In this document: piece by piece, positions 25,068-32,607 of the stretch
How positions within the stretch are numbered: position 1 is the first letter of the stretch
Layout: every line of letters starts with the position of its first letter
DNA from: Novosphingobium sp. Leaf2
GTDB lineage: Bacteria > Pseudomonadota > Alphaproteobacteria > Sphingomonadales > Sphingomonadaceae
Length of the DNA: 64,000 bases
NCBI RefSeq assembly: GCF_001421325.1
Contig: NZ_LMJY01000004.1
Coordinates: 43,977-107,976, forward strand
Direction of reading: 5' to 3'
Position numbers and translations under genes: made by a program
The notes under the pieces: model-generated
Seen by the model: the letters and a program-made list of their open reading frames with translations, nothing else
Told to the model about the DNA's origin: nothing
The model's database searches: none

Positions 25068-26558
25068 GTGATGTGGGGGGAAAAGCTGGCCGAAGCGGCG
25101 GTGGCCGCCCAGGGGCCGGATCCGGAAAAGGCGCGCCCCCTGGTGCAACGGTTGTTGGCAGACAGGCCGGGAGATGCAGATGCGCTGACGGTGTCCGGCA
25201 TTATCGCCCAGCGCACGGGCCGTCTGGATGAAGCCGTGACAGCATTCCGGCAGGCCTGTGCGGCCGATCCTGGCAATGCCGGTCGCCACCAGAACCTGGG
25301 CGTGGCCTTGAAGAATGCCGGTGCTTTCGAAGATGCCCTGAAAGCCTTCGCCACCGCGCTGGATCTGCGGCCCGGACACCCGGCAACCTTGGCCAACCTT
25401 GGCGCGTGCCTGATCGCCGCGGACCGTCACGAAGAGGCGCTGGCGACATTGACTGCGGCGGGCGACAATGCCGACGCGCTCACCAACACCGGTGTCGCAC
25501 TGGCACGGCTCGGTCGCCACGGCGAGGCGGTTGCGGCGTACCACCGATCGCTGGCGATGAGCCCCGGTCATCCCGACACCGCGCTGAACCTGGTCGACGC
25601 CTTGTCCGCCACCGGGCAGTTCGAAGCCGCAGACCGGCTCGTGGGCCAAGTGCTGCGCGCCCAGCCGCGCAATCCGCGCGCCGCGAACCAGCTTGGACTG
25701 ATCCGCGAAAAGCAGGGCGACTTTGCGGGCGCCGCCGCGGCGATCAGGCCTGCGTTCGATCCCGCTGCACCCAATCACGCGCTGGGCGTAAATCTCGCCC
25801 GCATTCTCATCCGCGCAGGCGCGGCGCGCGATGCCGTCGCGATCTGCGACCGCCTCATCGCCACCCAGCCCAGCGTGACGACGCCGCTTGCGATCAAGCT
25901 GGCCGCGCTGGAAAAACTGGGCATGGCTGCCGAGCGTGACCGGCTGATGGCGATAGATCGGTTCGTTACCGCCCACGACATCGCAGCGCCACCCGGCTTC
26001 GCTGATCTGGCGCACTTCAACGTGGCGCTCGTCCACGAACTGCGCACCCACCCGTCCCTGACGTTCGAGCCTGAGGGCCTTGTCACCCGGCAAGGACGCC
26101 AGAGCGATGACCTTGCAACGGCGGACAGTCCGGCCATCGCCGCACTGGGCCGGATCGTGCGCGATACATTGGCCAGTGAGCACGCCCGCCTGTCCGCGCA
26201 AGCAGCCGACCATCCGTTCCTGCGCGCTATTCCCGATACCTGGAGCATGACGATGTGGGGCACGATCCTGCAGCCGGGCGGCCAAGTGGGCGCACACATC
26301 CACGCGCCTAACTGGCTTTCCGGCGTCTATTACCCCGCGTTCGAAGGCGATGACGGCGCTTTCGCGATCGGCATGCTGCCAGCCGAACTGGGCGGCGGCG
26401 GCCAACCTGTAGTCCGCCAGCCAAGAGCGGGTCGGATGATCCTGTTCCCGTCCTATCTGTGGCACGCCACCCTGCCCTTCGCTGGCACGGCGGACCGGAT
26501 CAGTTTCGCATTCGACCTGATGCCTGCCGGCATCGGTAGACCACACCGGCTGCGCTAA
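25068..26558 (+). CDS. TPR-repeat protein with C-terminal 2OG-Fe(II) oxygenase domain
   Basis: A 496-residue protein. Residues ~10-270 are tandem TPR helices (for example G-R-L-D-E-A-V-T-A-F-R-Q-A...D-P-G-N-A repeats). The C-terminal third is a putative 2-oxoglutarate/Fe(II) oxygenase with H410-x-H412 (H-I-H-A-P-N-W-L-S-G-V-Y-Y), H466 (L-W-H-A-T-L-P-F) and R477 (R-I-S-F-A-F-D). GTG at 25068 or ATG at 25071 can start it; GGAGAGG is at 25054-25060. The architecture resembles sphingomonad TPR-oxygenases thought to hydroxylate small molecules or proteins, but the target is unknown. It is divergent from the ABM-led operon with almost no space between. Confidence 0.85.
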   Translation: MMWGEKLAEAAVAAQGPDPEKARPLVQRLLADRPGDADALTVSGIIAQRTGRLDEAVTAFRQACAADPGNAGRHQNLGVALKNAGAFEDALKAFATALDLRPGHPATLANLGACLIAADRHEEALATLTAAGDNADALTNTGVALARLGRHGEAVAAYHRSLAMSPGHPDTALNLVDALSATGQFEAADRLVGQVLRAQPRNPRAANQLGLIREKQGDFAGAAAAIRPAFDPAAPNHALGVNLARILIRAGAARDAVAICDRLIATQPSVTTPLAIKLAALEKLGMAAERDRLMAIDRFVTAHDIAAPPGFADLAHFNVALVHELRTHPSLTFEPEGLVTRQGRQSDDLATADSPAIAALGRIVRDTLASEHARLSAQAADHPFLRAIPDTWSMTMWGTILQPGGQVGAHIHAPNWLSGVYYPAFEGDDGAFAIGMLPAELGGGGQPVVRQPRAGRMILFPSYLWHATLPFAGTADRISFAFDLMPAGIGRPHRLR

Positions 26559-26648
26559 GGGCTGCAGATCACCCATCGGCGATCCACACCCACGATTGAG
26601 GCGGCGGGGCTTCTCGATTGCCCGAAAGAAGACCACCGCCGCCATCGC

Positions 26649-28979
26649 TCAGAACTTCACCGAGCCTTCGATGCCGAAGCTTCTGGGCGGCGCGTAGTTG
26701 GTGAAGTTGAACAGCCCCGCCACGGAGTTCGCGGAAACCCGGTACACCTCGTTCAGCAGGTTGCGGCCATAGACCGAGACGCGATAGCGCTCGTTCGCAT
26801 CGGTCCAGCCAATGCTCGCGCCTACCAGCGTGCGCTCCTGGCCTTGCGTAAAGGGCGCGTTCAACGTCACGGATTCGTATTCTGCCTGATAATTGATATC
26901 GGCATTCACCGAGACCACGCCCCAGTCCATCGGCGGGAATTCGTAGTGGGCATTCGCGCTTGCCGTCCACTCCGGCGTATTGCGCAGCTTCAGGTATGAC
27001 GCATCGTCGTTCACGCCATCGCCATTCACGTCGGTGATGAATTCGTCGTACTTGGCTTTCTGCCAGCCAACCGCCGCGCCCAGCGTAAGTCCCGTGGTGG
27101 GTGCAGACGAGATTTCCAGTTCGATCCCCTTCACGTGCGCCTTGCCGGCGTTCGTCGTGCGGGTTTCCTGTCCCGGCAACCCCGTGATCGGATCCACGAA
27201 CGGTACCACTGCATCACGTTGAAGGTCGTTGTACTTGACGTAGAACGCCGCCAGGTTGACGCGCAACTTGCGGTCGGCAGTCTCCGTCTTGAAACCCAGC
27301 TCGAAACTGTCCGCCGTTTCTTCGCGGAAAGGCAGAGCCGATGTGGCGGACATTGCCTGTTCGTTGTAGCCGCCCGACTTATAGCCCTGGCTATACGTAA
27401 AGTAGTTGTTGATACCCGAGGCGATTTCCCACCGGTACCCCGCGCGGATCGTGGGTTTGCTGAACTTCGCGCTGTCGCTGTAGCGCGGCCAGTACCCGGT
27501 CTCGATCAGCGAGCGGCGCACCTGCGGCTGCACGGAGAAGTCCTTGGTTTCCTTGGTGTAGCGCGCGCCGAGGAAGACGGAGAACGGATCGGCCACCTTG
27601 TATTCGGCCTCTCCGAACACGGCGTAGCTATCGACCTTGTAGTTGGCGGTGGACTGGTTGGGATCGGTGAGCGCTGTGGGGTCACCCAGGAAGCGCAGGA
27701 AGCCCAGGAAACTGGTGGCGTTGGCATCCAGCTTCTGGCCCCAGTACATACCGCCGACCGTGAACTTCAGAACATCCGAGAAGTCGGAGCTGAAACGCGC
27801 CTCAAGGCTGTACTGTTTGCGCGTATCCTCGCGCGTCGAGACGAACAGATAGGCATTTTCGCCTGTGTAGTCCGACGGCAACTGCGAGCGTACACGCCGC
27901 CAGCCGCCGACGACCGTGACCGTACCAATATCGTCGATCGTATGTTCGCCGCGCAGGTATACGCCATCGACGTTTATGCGATGCCCGCTCAGCGTACCCA
28001 CACAAGTGGGCGCGGTTGCCGAGCCCTTGCACAAGGTCGTGCCGGTATCGAACGGACTTTGCCCGGTGGTTTGGATGCCAGGGAAGCCCACCACGTCAAA
28101 CAGGAACCCGCGCGGGGTTTCGTTCACTGATGGCGGGGACTCGCCCCGATCGCGCAGCAATTCGTACGTGAGCATGATGTTGGTGTCATCAGTCGGCTCC
28201 CACAGCAACTTGGCCCGCCCGCTAAAATACTTTGAGCCGCCCCAGCGCTGGCCGCGACCGGGCACGCCCTGAATGCCATCGACAGCATTGTTCTTGGTCA
28301 GACGATAGTAGCCGTCGCTCTGCTGAAACGATCCTGCCGCGCGGAAGAACAGGTTGTCCGACAGCGGAATATTGATCGCGGCTTTCACGTCCTTGGTGTT
28401 GAAGCTGGAGTAGCCGAGGCGCACTTCGCCGCCGAATTCACGCTCCGGCCTTTTCGTTATGACGTTGACCACGCCGCCCACGGTGTTCTTGCCGAACAAC
28501 GTGCCTTGCGGGCCACGCAAGACTTCGATCCGTTCCACGTCGAACAGATCGAAAAGCTGCGTTTGAACGTGCGCAAGCACGAAGTCATCGACCACCACAC
28601 CTACTGCAGGCTCGAACGTCAGGATGATGTCGCCAGTAGATTGCCCACGAATACCGATAGAAGCCGCGTTGAATCCCGGAACGTTCGTGATCACCACGTT
28701 CGGAACATCGCCGGCCAGCGCGCGAATGTCCGTCGCGAACTTGTTTTCAATGGCGGCGGACGTGAATGCCGAAACGGCTACGGGCGTTTCCTGCAGCGAT
28801 TCAGATACCCGGCGCGCGGTGACGACGATATCTTCCAGCCCGCCCTGCGGCTTTGCCTGCTGCGGCGCCGGGCTATCGGCGGGCGGCGCCGCCTGCGCAA
28901 GTGCGGTGGTGCTTGCACTTGCCAACAGCCCCGTGGCGAGTGTCTTGAAGACGCAGCTCAAGTGTCCTTTGCCGATCAT
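26649..28979 (-). CDS. TonB-dependent outer-membrane receptor
   Basis: A 776-residue receptor. The start at 28979 is set by GGAGGGG eight bases upstream and by a clean signal peptide (F-K-T-L-A-T-G-L-L-A-S-A-S-T-T-A-L-A-Q-A). The TonB box/plug region begins D-I-V-V-T-A-R-R-V-S-E-S-L-Q-E-T-P, with V-L-R-G-P-Q-G-T-L-F-G-K-N-T, and the barrel ends in an aromatic terminus (G-S-V-K-F). It would import a bulky or scarce substrate across the outer membrane with ExbBD-TonB energy. It is divergent from a TetR gene with operator copy 5 between them, so it belongs to the catabolic regulon. Confidence 0.94.
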   Translation of the reverse strand: MIGKGHLSCVFKTLATGLLASASTTALAQAAPPADSPAPQQAKPQGGLEDIVVTARRVSESLQETPVAVSAFTSAAIENKFATDIRALAGDVPNVVITNVPGFNAASIGIRGQSTGDIILTFEPAVGVVVDDFVLAHVQTQLFDLFDVERIEVLRGPQGTLFGKNTVGGVVNVITKRPEREFGGEVRLGYSSFNTKDVKAAINIPLSDNLFFRAAGSFQQSDGYYRLTKNNAVDGIQGVPGRGQRWGGSKYFSGRAKLLWEPTDDTNIMLTYELLRDRGESPPSVNETPRGFLFDVVGFPGIQTTGQSPFDTGTTLCKGSATAPTCVGTLSGHRINVDGVYLRGEHTIDDIGTVTVVGGWRRVRSQLPSDYTGENAYLFVSTREDTRKQYSLEARFSSDFSDVLKFTVGGMYWGQKLDANATSFLGFLRFLGDPTALTDPNQSTANYKVDSYAVFGEAEYKVADPFSVFLGARYTKETKDFSVQPQVRRSLIETGYWPRYSDSAKFSKPTIRAGYRWEIASGINNYFTYSQGYKSGGYNEQAMSATSALPFREETADSFELGFKTETADRKLRVNLAAFYVKYNDLQRDAVVPFVDPITGLPGQETRTTNAGKAHVKGIELEISSAPTTGLTLGAAVGWQKAKYDEFITDVNGDGVNDDASYLKLRNTPEWTASANAHYEFPPMDWGVVSVNADINYQAEYESVTLNAPFTQGQERTLVGASIGWTDANERYRVSVYGRNLLNEVYRVSANSVAGLFNFTNYAPPRSFGIEGSVKF

Positions 28980-29096
28980 GTTCTTCCCCTCCGATACGAT
29001 TGCCTTCATTTGCTTCCGGGCAATTCGAATCACGCACCGACGTTTTCGTCGTGCTGCTACAAATGAGTACACATGTTCATTTTTGTGAAGCCATAA

Positions 29097-29116
29097 AAAA
29101 CATTCATGTATGATTT
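29097..29116. promoter_or_regulatory. Shared palindromic operator, copy 5
   Basis: AAAACATTCATGTATGATTT, with arms AAACAT and ATGATT (one mismatch) around CATG. It lies between the TonB receptor (start 28979) and the TetR gene. It ends about 45 bases before the TetR start chosen at 29162, a typical autoregulatory position. Confidence 0.72.
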
Positions 29117-29161
29117 ATTATGCCGCATCGCAGCGGATCGCCTTTCAGAAGGACTACTTCG

Positions 29162-29962
29162 GTGACCAGTTCAGCGATTGAATCTCTAGAGAAGCTGGGA
29201 TCGCCGCACGAAAACCGGCTAGTTGCTGCGATGCAAGACGCGCGCGAAGAAAAAATGCCGGCGATTCGCCGCAAGTACACCAGCCCCGCAATGACGGAGC
29301 GGCGCGAGCGGATCGTAGCTACCGCCCACCGCATTCTTGGCGAAGGCGGCGTGGCGGCGCTGACGATTCGCAGGCTGTCCGAGGATGCCGGCGTCGCGCA
29401 GCGCACGCTCTATCGCCTGTTCGGTGACAAGGACGGCGTGATCAGCGCCACGGTGATCGACCGGATGGTGGAAGTGCGCGAAAATATCGCGCGGCGCGCC
29501 GCCAAATACACGCTGCAGGTCGTGTTCGCCGAACTGGACTGGATGGTCAGCGAACTTGAACGCGATAGCCTTTATGCCGGCGTGGTGATCGATTTCGTGT
29601 TTTCCCGCGAGCCGCGCGACCTGGAAGTGCGCGAGCTTACCTCGGTGGCCCGCGCGCGGTTTTCAGGCTGGCTGGAACTGGAGAAGGCGCAAGGTCACGT
29701 CCGTGTCGATCTTGACCTGACGACGATAACCGATAGCCACGTCATGCATGAATTCCTGGTCTATCGCCGATGGTCGCTGGGACGGTGTGCGGGTGACCAG
29801 TGCCGGGCCGAACTGCACGCCTGTTTCCTGCAGACTGCCGCATTGGTGCTGACGGGGGATGTCCGGGAGGCTCATGTGCGCAAGCTGGCCGTAATCCAAC
29901 AGGCGCTGGCCGGGCTGCGGCAAGACCCGCCGACAGCGCAACCTGAGGAGGGGATGCGATGA
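29162..29962 (+). CDS. TetR/AcrR family transcriptional regulator
   Basis: A 266-residue regulator starting at GTG 29162, chosen because AGAAGGA lies eight bases upstream. The in-frame ATG at 29120 has no ribosome site and sits just behind the operator. After a ~45-residue leader, the TetR helix-turn-helix reads R-I-V-A-T-A-H-R-I-L...L-T-I-R-R-L-S-E-D-A-G-V-A-Q-R-T-L-Y-R-L-F-G-D-K. The long N-terminal extension is unusual. It is followed by a SnoaL gene with ATGA overlap and divergent from a TonB receptor. With the gene at 10690 it is a candidate reader of the shared palindrome. Confidence 0.88.
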   Translation: MTSSAIESLEKLGSPHENRLVAAMQDAREEKMPAIRRKYTSPAMTERRERIVATAHRILGEGGVAALTIRRLSEDAGVAQRTLYRLFGDKDGVISATVIDRMVEVRENIARRAAKYTLQVVFAELDWMVSELERDSLYAGVVIDFVFSREPRDLEVRELTSVARARFSGWLELEKAQGHVRVDLDLTTITDSHVMHEFLVYRRWSLGRCAGDQCRAELHACFLQTAALVLTGDVREAHVRKLAVIQQALAGLRQDPPTAQPEEGMR

Positions 29963-30417
29963 CCGTTGAAGACCTGTTTGCGCGCGAAGCGATCCGCCAG
30001 CTTCGGATCGACTATTCCACGGCATTCGATACGATGGACGAAGCCTTGGTGCGGCGGATCTGCACCGATGATATCATCTGCCACTATCCGACGGAATACG
30101 GCGGCCTCTATCACGGCGTCGACACGGTGTTGGTGCTGTTTCGCGAGACCTGGAAGCACATGCGCGCGCCGCGCGAAACGCTGCATCTCATCGCCAATCA
30201 TTCCATCGCACTGACCGGCCCGGACAGCGCGCGTGGCGATTGCCTGCTGGTAGACCTGGTGACGCGCCAGCACGAAGGCTCGGCGATCGCGACGCAGGGC
30301 GGGCATGCGAACCCGCTGCTACTGCTGGGCCATTACGAGGACCAGTACGTGCGCCAGGATGGCACGTGGAAATTCGCGCGGATCGACTTGTCCTTGCTGT
30401 GGCCCACCCGTTCGTGA
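29959..30417 (+). CDS. SnoaL/NTF2-like domain protein
   Basis: A 152-residue alpha+beta cone-fold protein. It starts E-D-L-F-A-R-E-A-I-R-Q-L-R-I-D-Y-S-T-A-F-D, followed by I-C-T-D-D-I-I-C-H-Y-P and ending Y-V-R-Q-D-G-T-W-K-F-A-R-I-D-L, all SnoaL_4/NTF2 features. Members are isomerases, dehydratases or small-molecule binders, and Rieske oxygenase beta subunits share this fold. It overlaps the TetR stop by ATGA, so the two are made together. The catalytic role is undetermined. Confidence 0.82.
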   Translation: MTVEDLFAREAIRQLRIDYSTAFDTMDEALVRRICTDDIICHYPTEYGGLYHGVDTVLVLFRETWKHMRAPRETLHLIANHSIALTGPDSARGDCLLVDLVTRQHEGSAIATQGGHANPLLLLGHYEDQYVRQDGTWKFARIDLSLLWPTRS

Positions 30418-30451
30418 AGGCGTGCCCGGGCATCACGCCGGGGCATCGTGC

Positions 30452-32596
30452 TTATTCTCCGGACTTGTGGGCCGATCCCACGGCGGTTTCCTTGCGTCCG
30501 CTGCGCAGCACTTCGGCGCGGGTGCGGATGTAATGGCGTAGCGCCTCCAACTGATCGGGTGTGAACTCGCCGAATTGCGGCATCCCTGCAGAAACCAGCG
30601 CGCCGTTGTGGACGACCTCGGCAAACGCCTCCGCGCTGGCCGCGATGGGGGATGTGCGCAAGTCCGGGGCCGTGCCGCCGGCAATGACGGCATTGCCATG
30701 GCAGACCGCGCACCGTCCGCCGAAAATCCCCTCTCCGCGTGCCGCTTTCGCAGCGTCGGGTTTGAAATCGGGGTCATCGAAGGCCACCGCCTTGTAAGGC
30801 TCACGCGGGGGCAATTGCTGCTTTCCGCCAAGCGCGAACGTCAGTACCCGGCGGGCTTGGGTGCGATAATCGATACCGTATTGGGCAAACATCGGCCCGA
30901 ACAGCCCCACGCTGGTGCCGATGCCGGCGATGACGGTCACGTACTGCCTGCCGTTGACGCGATAGGTGATCGGCGGGGCCACGACGCCCGCGCGCGCGTC
31001 GAAATTCCAGAGGCGTTTGCCGTCCTCAGCGTTATAGGCGGAAAAGCCGCCATCGGGCCGGCCCTGAAATACCAGATTGCCCCCGGTAGCCATGATGCCG
31101 CCATTGCCGTGGGTCGGCATCGGCAGCTTCCAGCGCGCTTTCTGGGCGATCGGATCCCAGGCGATAAGCCAACCCGTAACGCTCTTGCCGCCTGCGTCGA
31201 TGGCATAGCCGACGCCAGGGGAAAGCCCCATGCCCTCGGCGAACTTGAAGTTTTCGCGCGTGATCCCCGTATCGTCGAAATGCGCCTGCAAATCGATCGC
31301 GGGAATGTACGTAAGGCGTGTCTTGGGGCTGTAGGCCATCGGCATCCAGCTGTGCGCGCCAAGCGGCGTGGGCCGGAATGTCGTGCTGCCGCTTTCGTAG
31401 CGAATACCAGGGTTCTCGACCGGCCTGCCGGTGGCCAGATCGATCTTCTTCGCCCACGTCACGTCCACGAACGGTTCGGCGGAGATCAGCTTGCCGTTGG
31501 TGCGATCAATGACGTAATAGAACCCGTTCTTGGGCGCGGTCATCACCACTTGCCGGGGTTTGCCATCAATCGTCAGGTCGGCAAGTTGCATGTCCATCGC
31601 GGCATTGAAGTCCCAGCTTTCCCCGGGATTGATCTGATAATGCCACTTGTACTTGCCGGTCTTGGCATCGAGCGCCACGATCGAGCAGACGAACAGGTTA
31701 TCGCCCTTGCCCATAGACCGGATCTTGTGATTCCACGGCGCGCCGTTTCCGGTGCCGATCAGTATCTGGTCATTGGCCCTGTCATACGTGATTGAATTCC
31801 AGACCGTTGCACCGCCACCATACTTCCACCAGTCCCCGCTCCAGGTCTTGGCGGCCATGGCCTGCGTTTCGTCCTCGAAGCCCTTGGCCGGATTGCCGGG
31901 GACGGTGTAAAACTTCCACAACTGCCTGCCGGTGTTCGCATCGAACGCGGTGACGAAACCGCGTACGGCGCTTTCGTCCGCCCCGGCATTGCCGATGATC
32001 ACCTTCCCGTCGAATACCCGTGGCGGCCCGGAAATGAACAACGGCGCGCCGTCCTCCAGCGTCTGGACGGTCCACACCGGCTTGCCGGTCTTCTCATCCA
32101 GCGCAATCAGGCGGCCATCCTGTGTCGCGGTAATGACCTTGTGGTTCCAGTATGCGATCCCCCGGCTGCCCCAACCCTGCCGCAAGCGGATGCCCGATGC
32201 CTCAGGCGCCTTGGGATCATACTCCCATTTGACTTTGCCGGTGGCCACATCGATGGCGCGCACCACGGAATACCCACTGGCCAGATACACCGTACCGCCC
32301 ACTTCGATGGGGCCGGTCGCGGGGTTGCCGGGCGGCAGATCCACCGCCCAGACAAGCCCGAGATCCTTCACATTGCCGGCGTTTATCTGCTCCAACGGGC
32401 TGTAGTGCTGCTCGCCATACGTGCGACCGAAGGCGGGCCAGTCATCGCCATTGCTGGCATCGTCCAACTGGCGCGCCCAGCCCTCCTGGTCTTTGGAGCC
32501 AACGACCCCTTGCGAATCGGCCGTGCCGCACGCGGCAAGCGATCCGATCAGTACGATAGGCAGACAGCCGCGCAGCACTTTCCCGTAGCGCATCAT
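30452..32596 (-). CDS. PQQ-dependent dehydrogenase with C-terminal cytochrome c (quinohemoprotein type)
   Basis: A 714-residue protein. The N-terminus is a lipoprotein signal (L-P-I-V-L-I-G-S-L-A-A-C, lipobox L-A-A-C), which would tether it to a membrane facing the periplasm. The propeller begins W-P-A-F-G-R-T-Y-G-E-Q-H-Y-S-P-L-E-Q-I-N, typical of alcohol dehydrogenases, with W-x-x-x-G repeats. Near residue 630 a cytochrome c heme site C-A-V-C-H-G follows. It would oxidise an alcohol in the periplasm and pass electrons through its own heme. It is 11 bp downstream of a TonB receptor gene, so it likely acts on the compound that receptor imports. Confidence 0.93.
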   Translation of the reverse strand: MMRYGKVLRGCLPIVLIGSLAACGTADSQGVVGSKDQEGWARQLDDASNGDDWPAFGRTYGEQHYSPLEQINAGNVKDLGLVWAVDLPPGNPATGPIEVGGTVYLASGYSVVRAIDVATGKVKWEYDPKAPEASGIRLRQGWGSRGIAYWNHKVITATQDGRLIALDEKTGKPVWTVQTLEDGAPLFISGPPRVFDGKVIIGNAGADESAVRGFVTAFDANTGRQLWKFYTVPGNPAKGFEDETQAMAAKTWSGDWWKYGGGATVWNSITYDRANDQILIGTGNGAPWNHKIRSMGKGDNLFVCSIVALDAKTGKYKWHYQINPGESWDFNAAMDMQLADLTIDGKPRQVVMTAPKNGFYYVIDRTNGKLISAEPFVDVTWAKKIDLATGRPVENPGIRYESGSTTFRPTPLGAHSWMPMAYSPKTRLTYIPAIDLQAHFDDTGITRENFKFAEGMGLSPGVGYAIDAGGKSVTGWLIAWDPIAQKARWKLPMPTHGNGGIMATGGNLVFQGRPDGGFSAYNAEDGKRLWNFDARAGVVAPPITYRVNGRQYVTVIAGIGTSVGLFGPMFAQYGIDYRTQARRVLTFALGGKQQLPPREPYKAVAFDDPDFKPDAAKAARGEGIFGGRCAVCHGNAVIAGGTAPDLRTSPIAASAEAFAEVVHNGALVSAGMPQFGEFTPDQLEALRHYIRTRAEVLRSGRKETAVGSAHKSGE

Positions 32597-32607
32597 TCAA
32601 CCACTTC

